NCBI GenBank assembly: GCA_040954595.2
Contig: JBECUI020000031.1
Span: 124,001 to 188,000 of the forward strand
Source: Balanoglossus misakiensis
Taxonomy: Eukaryota; Hemichordata
Direction: 5' to 3'
Length of the DNA stretch: 64,000 nucleotides
The position numbers and the translations under genes are program-made. A model generated the notes under the pieces. The model saw only the letters and a list, made by a program, of their open reading frames with translations. It was not told the origin of the DNA and made no database searches. Shown one piece after another: positions 1-9,900 of this stretch; position 1 is the first letter of the stretch; every line of letters begins with the position of its first letter.

Positions 1-716
1 AATGCTAACGCCGGGTAGGGGCTTGAGGGTGATGATGAGGCTTTGGTAAGCCTGTCTTATGTTTTCAATGACAGCGGGGTCCAAGGCCTGTTCTGGACCG
101 CCGAAGCCGCTCCAGAGGCCTTCAGTGTAGCCTGTTGTTTCTCCGATGGGGTAAAGGAGGGTGATCCCGGTCAAGGGGGCGGGAAAGGCCTCGGGAGGAC
201 TGCCTATAAAGCTGGGGGCCCTAGAGGCCAGGATGCTTAGCTTGTTGAGAGCCGTTCCGGCGAAGGCCAGATTGCCGATGGAGGTGATACCGTTACCTAT
301 CTGCACTTCGCTCAAGGAGGCAGCTGAGCTGAAGGCCTCGTCTCCTATAGTCGTGACGCTGTTGGGAATATTTATGCTGGTAAGGGTGGAATTTTTAAAG
401 GCTGCCTCGGCTATGGCCGTAACGGGCTTGTTATAAATGAAAGAGGGTATGCTGAGGTCGGTGCTGTCTTGTCTTGCCAGACCAGTTATAGTGATTTCCC
501 TGCCTTCGTCCTGGTAGGTAAGTGCGTCGAAACTAGGGGGGGCGGTGAGGTTGCTGCAGGAAGTTATCAGGTAGAAAACGAAAAGGAAAAGACCAACTTT
601 AGTGGCTAGGGTTTTTCTATGTTGTCTTACGCGGGGAAGTGAGTGAGTGAGTGAGTGAGTGAGTGAGTGAGTGAGTGAGTGAGTGAGTGAGTGAGTGAGT
701 TGATAGATAAATTCAT
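1..716 (-). CDS. GLUG/LRR surface lipoprotein, paralog 1 (5' part only, leader out of frame)
   Basis: This is the N-terminal part of a tandem-array lipoprotein; the rest lies beyond the left edge. Reading right to left there is AAGGAG, then an ATG at 716-714, a few codons, a 63-nt tetranucleotide run (638-700), a basic stretch (RVRQHRKTLA), a hydrophobic stretch and a lipobox ending LITSC. BspA-like leucine-rich repeats and the start of a fibronectin-like region follow. It is almost identical to the gene ending at 1050. The ATG frame, followed through the repeat, hits a TAA just after it. The lipoprotein frame, which is open to base 1, has no ATG/GTG/TTG upstream of the signal peptide, so the gene is read as OFF in this sequence. 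An outer-membrane or surface location is inferred from the family. Confidence 0.75.
638..700 (-). repeat. Tetranucleotide repeat in lipoprotein leader, copy 1
   Basis: This is an uninterrupted 63-nt run, 15.75 units of a tetranucleotide (GTGA on the plus strand, TCAC on the coding strand). It lies 16 nt downstream of the ATG and upstream of the signal peptide of paralog 1. In the coding frame it encodes repeating Ser-Leu-Thr-His. A change of one unit shifts the frame by one base, the arrangement expected of slipped-strand phase variation. Confidence 0.93.
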
Positions 717-748
717 ATGCTGGATCTCCTTACAAATTTGATTGGTCT

Positions 749-777
749 ATCCTATCGTAGGTATTCTTTTTTGTCAA
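749..777 (-). promoter_or_regulatory. Sigma-70 type promoter of lipoprotein paralog 1
   Basis: On the minus strand TTGACA (777-772) is followed by a 17-nt spacer and TAGGAT (754-749). The ATG lies about 33 nt beyond the -10, preceded by AAGGAG. The same arrangement is conserved upstream of paralogs 2 and 3. Confidence 0.6.
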
Positions 778-965
778 GTCTTTTCTATAGGTAAAAGACT
801 TTTTGATTGAGCAGTGATCTTGAATAAGGACACTACGCTTCTAAAGCTTATGACGTTTTAGAGAGAATGCTAAGTTTTTTGGAATTATTTTCTGTTTTTG
901 GGGAAGACTTCAGGGTTGGGGCGGCGATGGAGAGGTCCAGGGGGGGGCTGGTTGGGGGAGATGAG

Positions 966-1002
966 CCCTCCAAGGCCCGCACGGACTGCGGGGCTTGGAG
1001 GG
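966..1002 (-). terminator. Strong GC-rich hairpin 3' of paralog 2
   Basis: A 16-nt arm (966-981) pairs with 987-1002 around a CGGAC loop, with one G-T type mismatch. It sits about 50 nt after the stop codon of the gene ending at 1050. No U-run follows, so intrinsic termination is uncertain; an mRNA-stabilising or attenuating hairpin is equally possible. Related hairpins lie 3' of paralogs 3 and 4. Confidence 0.4.
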
Positions 1003-1049
1003 CGGGATTGCTGGTAGAGGCATCATTCCCGCATTTGCGGGGGTGATGG

Positions 1050-3649
1050 CTAGGGGGTTGGTAGGGGGGTGTCGGGCTGGCCGGGGAAGTTGGTGATGTG
1101 GGGGTGGTAGGCGGGGGTGCCGTTCACCCGGCCTTCAATGACCCAATCGTTGACGGACCAGCCTAGCTTGCCAATTTCGGTTCCAGTGTACCAGCTTGGG
1201 GTTTTTAGTTGATCCAGGCTGACGGTGCTGCCAGAGGTGTTGGGGCTGGCTTGGGCATTGCCGTCAGGGTCTGTGAAACTCTGATTCACATAGCGGTAGC
1301 TGTTGGTTATGGTGCCTGTATCAATTAGTCCTATCAAACCACCCAGGTCGGCCCCTTGCCCCGAGACATTCCCAGTGGCATAGCTGTTTGTTATGCTACC
1401 GAAGCTGTGATTACCGACCAAACCACCCACGATGTTCCCTTGCCCCGAGAGATCCCCAGTGGCATAGCTGTTCTCTATGCTGCCTGAGTTGAATCCCGCC
1501 AAGCCGCCCAAATTGTCGCTGACCCCCGAAACAGTACCGGTGGCATAGCTGTCTGTTATGGAAGAAGTGTTGGTTCCAGCCAAACCACCCACAGTACCGT
1601 CCCCCGAGACATCTCCAGTGGCATAGTTGCCTGTCATGGAGGCTCTATTATTTCCAACCAAACCACCTACGTCCCTACCCTGACCTGAGACATTCCCGGT
1701 GGCATAGCTGCCTGTTATGGTGAATTGGCTGTGTCCAACCAAACCACCTACACTAGCGTCCCCCGAAACAGTACCAGTGGCATAGCTGTCTGTTATGGGA
1801 GCAAAGTTCCTTCCGACCAAACCACCTACAATGTGACTCTGCCCTGAGACATTCCCGGTGGCATAGCTGCTCGTTATGCTTCCCATTATCCAGCTGAATC
1901 CAACCAAACCACCCACGTAGTCCCCCTGACCCGAGACATCTCCAGTGGTATAGCTAGCCTTTATACTGCCGTCGTTGTACCCAGCCAAGCCACCCACATA
2001 CTCCTGCCCCGTGACAGAAGCCGCAGCATAGCTACCGCTTATGGTAGCAGCAGAGCGCCCGACCAAAGCACCCACATCGCGGTACCCCAAAACAGAGCCC
2101 CCAATCAGTCCCAGATCCTTTATCTCACTTCCAGCAACCGTGGTCCCCAAAAAACCGACTCTATTAGCTAAAGGTGTCGTGACGGTCATTCCCTCGATAC
2201 TGTGGTTTTTACCATCAAAACTCCCACCATACCCACCGCTTAGGTAGTTTCCATCGTCGTCATAAGTTCCAGGGCTAAGAGGGGTCCAGTTTCCGTTGTC
2301 GGCATCATCGTCGCTGTCGTAATGGTCGTTCATTACCCCATCGTTGTCGGCGTCGGCGAAGTTGAGGTCCATGCTTAGCTCGTAGTTCCAGTCCTCGGGG
2401 TAGTTTTCCGTATCCACTCCGATTTTGGCCAGTTCACTCAGGCGGTGGATGTACTGCTTGCCGTCGGCGGTGGGGATGAGGGGAGTGGAATAGCGGTATT
2501 CAGCGCTGCCGTCGCTGAGCTGGGCACGCAGGTAGTAGGGCCTTTCATTGCTGACCCCGCTGAGTTCCACTGCCTGAGGGCCGGGGCTGCCTGTAAAGGA
2601 AACCTTCTTGACCATGATGTTTAAAGCCTGGTCGGTGAAGGCTTGGAGTTCTGCTTCTAGTCCTAGGGGAATGCCAACTTCAACCATGATTTTTCCAGAA
2701 CGGGGAACGGCATCGGTAATGGCGATGCCATGGGGAGAGTAAGGATTAGGAAGCGTTATCCAATCCGTGGAGGCCTCCGGGGAGACCTGGCTCCCTTTGA
2801 CCCGCAGGTGGTAGGAGGTACCGTCGGTCAGGCCAGTCAGGCTTATCTCCTGGGATGTTGCTGCCGTCGGTTCGGAAACTGCTGTTGCGGTAGCTTCACT
2901 GCTAAAGTCAGCTTCGGTGTGAGCTTCTACGGTAATGCTAACGCCGGGTAGGGGCTTGAGGGTGATAATGAGGCTTTGGTAAGCCTGTCTTATGTTTTCA
3001 ATGACAGAGGGGTCCAAGGCCCGTTCTGGACCGCCGAAGCCGCTCCAGAGGCCTTCAGTGTAGCCTGTTGTTTCTCCGATGGGGTAAAGGAGGGTGATCC
3101 CGGTCAAGGGAGTGGGAAAGGCCTCAGCGGGGCTGCCTGTAAGGCTGGGGGCCCTTGGGGCCAGGATGCTTAGCTTGTTAAGGGCAGTTCCGGCGAATAC
3201 CAGATTGCCTATGGAGGTGATACCGTTACCTACATGTACTTCGCTCAAGGAGGCAGCTGAGTTGAAGGCCTCGTCTCCTATAGTCGTGACGCTGTTGGGA
3301 ATATTTATGCTGGTGAGGGGAGAGTTTTTAAAGGCTGCCTCGGCTATGGCCGTAACGGGCTTGTTGTGAATAAAAGAGGGTATGCTGAGGTCGGTGATGT
3401 CTCGTCTTGCCAGACCAGTTATAGTGATTTCCCTGCCTTCGTCCTGGTAGGTAAGTGCGTCGAAACTAGGGGGGGCGGTGAGGTTGCTGCAGGAAGTTAT
3501 CAGGTAGAACACAAAAAGGGAAAGACCAACTTTGCTGGCTAGGGTTTTTCTATGTTGTCTTACGCGGGGAAGTGAGTGAGTGAGTGAGTGAGTGAGTGAG
3601 TGAGTGAGTGAGTGAGTGAGTGAGTGAGTGAGTTGGTAAATAAATTCAT
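1050..3649 (-). CDS. GLUG/LRR/FN3 surface lipoprotein, paralog 2 (phase-variable leader, OFF as written)
   Basis: The body is open from 3512 (a GTG inside the signal peptide, not a credible start) to 1050. The convincing start is the ATG at 3649-3647, preceded by AAGGAG. Between lie a 63-nt tetranucleotide run, a basic n-region, a hydrophobic segment and a lipobox LITSC. Counting residues from the 3512 GTG, BspA-type leucine-rich repeats occupy about 40-125, fibronectin-like beta domains about 165-345, an acidic DADNDG/DSDDDADNG calcium-loop-like region about 385-410, and about 10-12 GLUG repeats (VGGLVGxN...SYATGxVSG) about 475-745. The ATG frame and body frame differ by one base, and the ATG frame ends at TAA (3560-3562), so expression needs a repeat-length change. 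It is presumably displayed on the cell surface; the ligand is unknown. Confidence 0.85.
3571..3633 (-). repeat. Tetranucleotide repeat in lipoprotein leader, copy 2
   Basis: This is a 63-nt uninterrupted tetranucleotide run (TCAC on the coding strand), the same length as the one in paralog 1. It lies between the ATG at 3649 and the signal peptide of paralog 2. Adding one unit or removing two would put the ATG in frame with the lipoprotein. Confidence 0.94.
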
Positions 3650-3681
3650 ATGCTGGATCTCCTTACAAATTTGATTGGTCT

Positions 3682-3710
3682 ATCCTATCGTAGTTATTCT
3701 TTTCTGTCAA
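3682..3710 (-). promoter_or_regulatory. Sigma-70 type promoter of lipoprotein paralog 2
   Basis: TTGACA (3710-3705), a 17-nt spacer and TAGGAT (3687-3682) lie on the minus strand. The AAGGAG and ATG of paralog 2 follow. Confidence 0.6.
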
Positions 3711-3897
3711 GTCTTTGCCATAGGTAAAAGACTTTTTGATTGAGCAGTGATATTGAATAAGGACACTACGCTTCAAAGCTTATTGCGTTTTAGAGGGAAT
3801 GCCAAATTTTTTGGAATTATTTTCTGTTTTTGGGGAAGACTTCAGGGTTGGGGCGGCGATGGAGAGGTCCAGGGGGGGGGTGGTTTGGGGAGATGAG

Positions 3898-3933
3898 CCT
3901 TCCAAGGCCCGCACGGACTGCGGGCCTTGGAGG
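3898..3933. repeat. Intergenic hairpin of the array family
   Basis: The arm at 3898-3913 pairs with 3919-3933 around the loop CGGAC. It is nearly identical to the hairpin at 966-1002. Confidence 0.6.
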
Positions 3934-4161
3934 GCGGGACTGCTGGGTTGGGATAGGGCCGTTTGAGTTTATGGGAGAGATGCCGGGGTGAGATGGGGAA
4001 GTTTGGTCTTGGGGGGAGCCTCCCAGGGCCCGCCCGGATGGGGGGTCTTGGGGGGCGGAGATGATGCTTAGGGGGTTGGTAGGGAAGTGTCGGGCTGGCC
4101 GGGGGGGAGGTTCTCCGAGGGGGGTGAGAGGAGGGGGGCAGTTCGGTCTTTTGGGAAAGCT

Positions 4162-4194
4162 CTCCAAGTCCCACAGCTTCGGGGGGACTTGGAG
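4162..4194 (-). terminator. Hairpin 3' of paralog 3
   Basis: A perfect 11-bp stem (4162-4172 with 4184-4194) lies 10 nt after the stop of the gene ending at 4204. It is GC-rich without a U-run, so it is a possible terminator or mRNA 3'-end structure. Confidence 0.45.
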
Positions 4195-4203
4195 GGGGGA
4201 TGG

Positions 4204-6665
4204 CTAGGATGTTGGTAGGGGAGTGTCGGGTTGGCCAGGGACGTCTTTGATGTGGGAGTGGTAGGGAGTGGTGCCGTTCACCCGGCCGTCGATGACCCAG
4301 TCTTCGGCGGACCAGCCTAGGTTCCCAGTGCCGATTATGGTGTACCAACTTGGAGTTTTTAGTTGAACCAGGCTAACGGTGCTGCCTAGGGTGTTGGGTG
4401 TAGCGAGGGCATTTCCGTCAGAGTCCGTGATACTCTGATTCGCATAGCGGTAGCTGTTCGTTATGGTGCCCAGGGATACTCCGACCAAACCACCCACCTG
4501 GGTGGAGCCACTCTCCCCCAAGACATTCCCTGTAGCATAGCTATTCGTTAAGATGCCTTGACTGATGTATCCTATCAAACCACCCGCACCATTGGTCCCC
4601 GAGACATCTCCAGTAGCATAGCTGCCTGTTATGCCAACACCTGAACTCTTCATATCCCCAACCAAACCACCCACGCTACTTCCCTGACCTGAGACATCCC
4701 CAGTGGCATAGCTGCCTGTTATGCTAGAAGCGTTGTACCCGGCCAAGCCGCCCACAACGTTGCTGCTACCCGTGACAGAACCCGTGGTATAGCTGCCTGT
4801 TATGACCCCACTATTATCTCCAACCAAACCACCCACTTTATTCCACTGACCTGAGACATCTCCAGTGGCATAGCTAGCCCTTATGCTACCACTGCTGTCT
4901 CCAGCCAAGCCACCCACGCTACTTCCCTGACCCGAGACAACCCCAGTGGCATGGCTATCTGTTATGGAGGCGCTATTATCTCCAACCAAACCACCCACTT
5001 TATTCCCCTGACCCGAGACATCTCCAGTGGCATAGCTAGCCCTTATGCTGCCGAAGTTGTACCCAGCCAAACCACCAACGCTTCTGCTACCCGTGACAGA
5101 AGCCGTAGCATAGCTGCCTATGATCTCTCCCTCGTTATACCCAACCAAACTACCTACGTTAGCATCCCCCGAGAAAGAGCCACCCAGCAGTTCCAGATCC
5201 TTTATCTCACTTCCAGCAACCGTGGTCCCAAAAAAACCGACTCTATTAGCTGAAGCTGTCGTGATGGTCATTCCCTCGATACTGTGGTTTTTACCATCAA
5301 AGTTCCCAGCATATCCACCGCTTAGGTAGTTTCCATCGTCGTCATAAATTCCAGGGCTAAGAGGGGTCCAGTTTCCGTTGTCGGCATCATCGTCGCTGTC
5401 GTAATGGTCGTTCATTACCCCATCGTTGTCGGCGTCGGTGAAGTTGAGGTCCATTCTTAACTCGTAGTTCCAGTTATCGGGGTAGTTTTCCGTATCCACT
5501 CCGATTTTGGCCAGTTCACTCAGGCGGTGGATGTACTGCTTGCCGTCGGCGGTGGGAATAAGGGGAGTGGAATAGCGGTATTCAGCGCTGCCGTCGCTGA
5601 GCTGGGCACGCAGGTAGTAGGCGGTCTCGTTACTGATCCCGCTGAGTTCCACTGTCTGAGGGCCGGGGCTGCCTGTCAAGGGAACCTCCTTGACCATGAT
5701 GCTTAAATCCTGGTCGGTGAAGGCTTGGAGTTGTGCTTCTAGTCCTACGGGAATGCCAACTTCAACCGTGATTTTTCCAGAACGGGGGACGGCATCGGTA
5801 ATGGCGATGCCATAGGGAGAGTAAGGATTAGGAAGTGTTATCCAATCCGTGGAGGTCTCCGGGAAGACCTGGCTCCCTCTGGCCCGCAGGCGGTAGGAGG
5901 TACCGTTGGTCAGGCCAGTCAGGCTTATCTTCTGGGATGTTGCTGCCGTCGGTTTGGAAACTGCTGTTGCGATGGTAGGGCCAGCTTCGGTGAGAGCTTC
6001 TACGGTAATGCTAACGCCGGGTAGGGGCTTGAGGGTGATGATGAGGCTTTGGTAAGCCTGTCTTATGTTTTCAATGACAGAGGGGTCCAAGGCCCGTTCC
6101 GGACCGCCGAAGCCGATCCAGGGGACTTCAGCGTAGCCTGTTGTTTCTCCGATGGGGTAAAGGAAGGTGATCCCGGTCAAGGGGGCGGGAAAGGCCTCGG
6201 CGGGGCTGCCTGTAAAGCTAGGGGCCCTTGGGGCCAGGATGATTAGCTTGTTAAGGGCCGTTCCGGCGAAGGCCAGATTGCCGATGGAGGTGATACCGTT
6301 ACCTATCTGCACTTCGCTCAAGGAGGCAGATGAGTTGAAGGCCTCGTCTCCTATAGTCGTGACGCTGTTGGGAATATTTATGCTGGTAAGGATAGAGTTT
6401 TTAAAGGCTGCCTCGGCTATGGCCGTAACGGGCTTGTTGTGAATAAAAGAGGGTATGCTGAGGTCAGTGCTCTCTCGTCTTGCCAGACCAGTTATAGTGA
6501 TTTCCCTGCCTTCGTCCTGGTAGGTAAGTGCGTCGAAACTAAGGGGGGCGGTGAGGTTGCTGCAGGAAGTTATCAGGTAGAAAACGAAAAGGAAAAGACC
6601 AACTTTGGCGGCTAGGGTTTTCTATGTTGTCTTACGCGGGGAAGAGGGTGTGTGTCTAAATTCAT
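4204..6665 (-). CDS. GLUG/LRR/FN3 surface lipoprotein, paralog 3 (frameshifted in leader)
   Basis: It has the same domain order as paralog 2: lipobox LITSC, leucine-rich repeats, fibronectin-like domains, an acidic DADNDG region, about 10 GLUG repeats and a short C-terminal tail. The start is the ATG at 6665-6663, preceded by AAGGAG. This copy has no tetranucleotide run; its leader reads MNLDTHPLPRVRQHRK. The run GGTTTTTC of paralogs 1 and 2 is GGTTTTC here (about 6612-6622), one base shorter. The ATG frame therefore stops at TAG two codons after the RK, while the lipoprotein frame stays open behind it. A single added base restores a full reading frame. It is either a real frameshift or an assembly indel; the body is intact. 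Confidence 0.8.
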
Positions 6666-6697
6666 ATGTTGGATCTCCTTACAAACTTTATTGACCT

Positions 6698-6726
6698 ATT
6701 ATATAGCATGGCTGCGTTCTTGTCAA
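6698..6726 (-). promoter_or_regulatory. Perfect-consensus sigma-70 promoter of paralog 3
   Basis: TTGACA (6726-6721), exactly 17 nt, and TATAAT (6703-6698) lie on the minus strand, with AAGGAG and ATG downstream. It is a full match to the consensus and stronger on paper than the TAGGAT versions at paralogs 1 and 2. Confidence 0.75.
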
Positions 6727-6913
6727 GGCTTGGCCATAGCCTAAGACTTTTTGATTGAGCAGTGATATTGAATAAGGACACTACACTTCTAAAGTTTATG
6801 ATGTTTTAGAGAGGATGCCAAATTTTTTGGAATTATTTTCTGTTTTTGGGGAAGACTTCAGGGTTAGGGTGGCGATGGAGAGGTCCAGGGGGGGGCTGGT
6901 TGGGGGAAATGAG

Positions 6914-6947
6914 CCTTCCCCTCCCCGCCCGGACTGCGGGGAGGGGG
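6914..6947 (-). terminator. Hairpin 3' of paralog 4
   Basis: A GC-rich inverted repeat (CCCCTCCCCGC with GCGGGGAGGGG) surrounds a CCGGACT-type loop just after the stop at 6952. It belongs to the same hairpin family as 966-1002. No U-run is seen. Confidence 0.4.
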
Positions 6948-6951
6948 GGGG

Positions 6952-9900
6952 TTAGGGAGTTGGTAGGGGGGTGTCGGGCTGGCTGGGGACGTCTTTGATG
7001 TGGGGGTGGTAGGGAGTGGTGCCGTTTACCCGTCCGTCGATGATCCAGTCATCGACGGACCAGCCTAGGTTGCCTGAGTCGGTGGAGGTGTACCAAGCCA
7101 GGGTTTTTAGTTGATCCAGGGTGACGGCGCTGCCTTTGATATTAGGAACGACGCCCTCAGGAGTGCTGATGCTCTGCTGGTCATAGTAGTAACCGCTCTG
7201 TATGATAGTATACCGAGAGCTTCCTGCCACCCTCCCAATATTAACGCCAGTTCCCGAGACATTTCCGGTGGCATAGCTGTTGTCTACTCTCCTGCGGTAG
7301 AGGTATCCGACCAAACCACCCACATGAGTGTTACCTGAGACATTCCCAGTGGCATAGTTTCCCGCTATAGTGACAGAGCTGTACCCGATCAAACCACCCA
7401 CGTAATTCCGACCCACGACTTCTCCGGTGGCATAGCTGCTCCTTGAGGTATCAAAGCTCCTTCCGACCAAACCACCCACATAATCAGCCTGTCCCGTGAC
7501 TGACCCAAGAGCATAACTACTGGTTATACTGGTGCCGCTGTGGCTGTACCCGACCAAACCACCCACCTGATTACCCTGCCCCGTGACTGACCCAAGAGCA
7601 TAACTACTCGTTATGTCGCCATTGTTGCTCCCAACCAAACCACCTACAGACTCCTTTTCTCCCGTGACTGACCCAGTAGCATAGCTCCCCGTTAAGTTCC
7701 TATCGTTGCTCCCAGCCAAACCACCAACATCATTTCCCTTTCCAGAGACATCCCCGGTGGCATAACTGTCCGTTATAGTGCCAAAATTGACCCCGACCAA
7801 ACCACCCACGGAGTCTCCCTCCCCCATGACGGAACCGGTCGCAGAGCTCCCCGTTATGGTGCTGTAATTCAGTCCAGCCAGACCACCTATGGTGTTATGC
7901 TGCCCCGTGACTGACCCGGTGGCATAGCTATCCATTATGCTATCCCCACCACTCTCTCCAACCAAACCACCCACGTAAAAATACCCTGTGACATCCCCGG
8001 TAGCATAACTGTCTGTTATAGTGACTCCGCTGCCTCTGTATCCAACCCCAACCAAACCACCCACGTAATTATACCCCGTGACTGACCCGGTGGCATGGCT
8101 ATCGCTGATAAGGCCTTTACTGTCTCCAACCAAACCACCCACGTAGGCCTTCCCCAAGACAGAGCCGATGGCATAGCTGTTCCTTATGCTGCCTTCGCTG
8201 TACCCGACCAAGCCACCAACGTGGGAATCCTGCCCACTGACTTCCCCGGAAGCATAGCTGCCCGTTATAATACCTTTACTCTCTCCAACCAAACCACCCA
8301 CGTAGGCCTTCCCCAAGACAGCCACCCCTAAGAGTCCCAGGTCCTTGATCTCTCCTCCGAAATTCATCACCCCAAATAAACCGACTTCATCAGCTCCAGG
8401 GGCCTGAATGGTCATTCCATCAATGCTGTAACTTTGACCGTCAAAGATTCCGTTATATCCCCCACTTACATAGATTTCATTTTCATCATAAATTCCAGGA
8501 GTAAGGGGTGCCCAGTTCCCGTTCCTACCGTCGTCGTCACTATCGTAGGGGTCATCCCTAAACCCGTCGTTGTTGGCGTCGGCGAAGTTAAGGTTCGTTT
8601 TCAACTCGTAGGCCCAGTTATCGGGGTAGTTGTCCGAATCCACCCCGATTTTGGCCAGTTCGCTCAGGCGATGGATGTGCTGCTTACCATCGGCAGTGGG
8701 GATAAGAGGGGTAGAATAGTCCCCTTGAACGGTATTACCGTCCAATAAGGCACGCAAATAATAGGAATTATCATTGCCGAGCCCATCCAGCACCAGAGTT
8801 TCAGGGTTTCCGGTTCCTGTAAAGGTAAGTTCCTTGGTGATGCTGGCAAAGCCAGCCTCCGTGGAGACTTGAACTCTCCCATCACTACCGTTGGAAGCCT
8901 CGATTATGGCCATTATCTGCCCTGACCTTGGTATAGCGTCAAGAATATTGAGGCTGGAGAGCCTATGGGGGGGGTTGTCGGCTACCACCCAGGGGCTTAT
9001 GTCCCTCTGTGCATTAATCCCCCGGGCCCGAATATAATAGGAGGTTGCGCTTAAGATTTCATCCGAACTGCTAAAGCTTACCTCGTCGATATTGCCAGTG
9101 GCTGCAATGGTTTTGCTTGCAACAAGGCTGGCGGCGTCAAAGGCCGCATCGTTAGAAAACTCAACTTCAATCTTCATGCCGTCCGAGACATCGATGTTCT
9201 CTAAGGTAGCAACTTTGACAGTAAAAGTTTCTATAGCGGTTTCGACTCTTAAGGTGGTGATTGCGGGATTCATGTGAGGTGTGTAGGGATTGCCCACGGC
9301 CTCCACCCAGCCAGTCGAGTCATTGTGGGCATTGACCCCTTTGACCAGGATGGAGTAGCTATCTTTCCCGGACAGGTTGGTAAAGGTCCTCGTGTCCAGA
9401 CCTCCCGTAGCCGTAAACTCTTTTAACTCGACCACAGAATCCGATGGAAAACCGAGCTTGTTAACTTGGATGCTAATGCTAATGCCGGCCAAGGCACGGA
9501 CCGTGACCGTGAGAGCATCCACGCTGGTTTGAATGCTTTCAATGGTGACTGTGGGATCGGGGTTGGGAGTGTAGGGGTTGTTCCCGGCTTCCACCCAGGC
9601 ACTCTCCTCATTTTGAGGATTAGTTCCTTTAACTCGGAGGTAATAAGGAGTACCGCCGGTCAGGCCGCTTAGGGTAAGGGGCTCCGAAACTCCTGTAGCC
9701 ATAAGATTCCCGGAAAAGGGCGTCTGGTCTGAATAGTCCGCTGTGATATGGGCTTCGGCAGTCATCGTGATGCCAGCTAAGGCATTGACCCTAAGGGTGA
9801 GGGCAGCCCCTTGAATCTGAACACTTTCAATGGTGACTGTGGGATCGGGGTTGGGAGCGTAGGGGTTGTTCCCGGCTTCCACCCAGGCACTCTCCTCATT

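Larger units (their letters stand above)
717..1049. other. Intergenic spacer between paralogs 1 and 2
   Basis: There is no gene here. It holds the promoter of paralog 1 and a G-rich block around 900-960 that recurs almost unchanged at about 3835-3897 and 6849-6912. Next to the paralog 2 stop it also has a strong 16-bp hairpin (966-1002) and a second inverted repeat (about 1021-1048). The spacer is clearly part of the duplicated unit (period about 2.93 kb to the next copy). Confidence 0.7.
3650..4203. other. Intergenic spacer between paralogs 2 and 3
   Basis: There is no credible gene; the long proline-rich frames on the minus strand are reading frames through G-rich repeats. It contains the paralog 2 promoter, the conserved block at about 3835-3897 with a G tract, and a hairpin of the array family (3898-3933). 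Further G/C-rich material and another hairpin (4162-4194) lie just after the paralog 3 stop. It is longer than the paralog 1-2 spacer because hairpin-containing segments are repeated. Confidence 0.65.

Noticed and set aside
3510-3512. GTG at 3512 as the true start of paralog 2
   Set aside because: It lies inside the hydrophobic core of the signal peptide, is replaced by GTT in paralogs 1 and 3, and has no Shine-Dalgarno.
3817-4348. Two long proline/arginine-rich minus-strand frames
   Set aside because: They run through the G/C-rich duplicated spacer and hairpins, partly over the end of paralog 3, and have no Shine-Dalgarno or family features.
7240-8330. Regularly spaced repeats of about 75-80 bp, considered as a CRISPR array
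   Set aside because: Each unit codes for a GLUG repeat in frame with variable but coding spacers; there is no direct-repeat/spacer structure and no cas gene.
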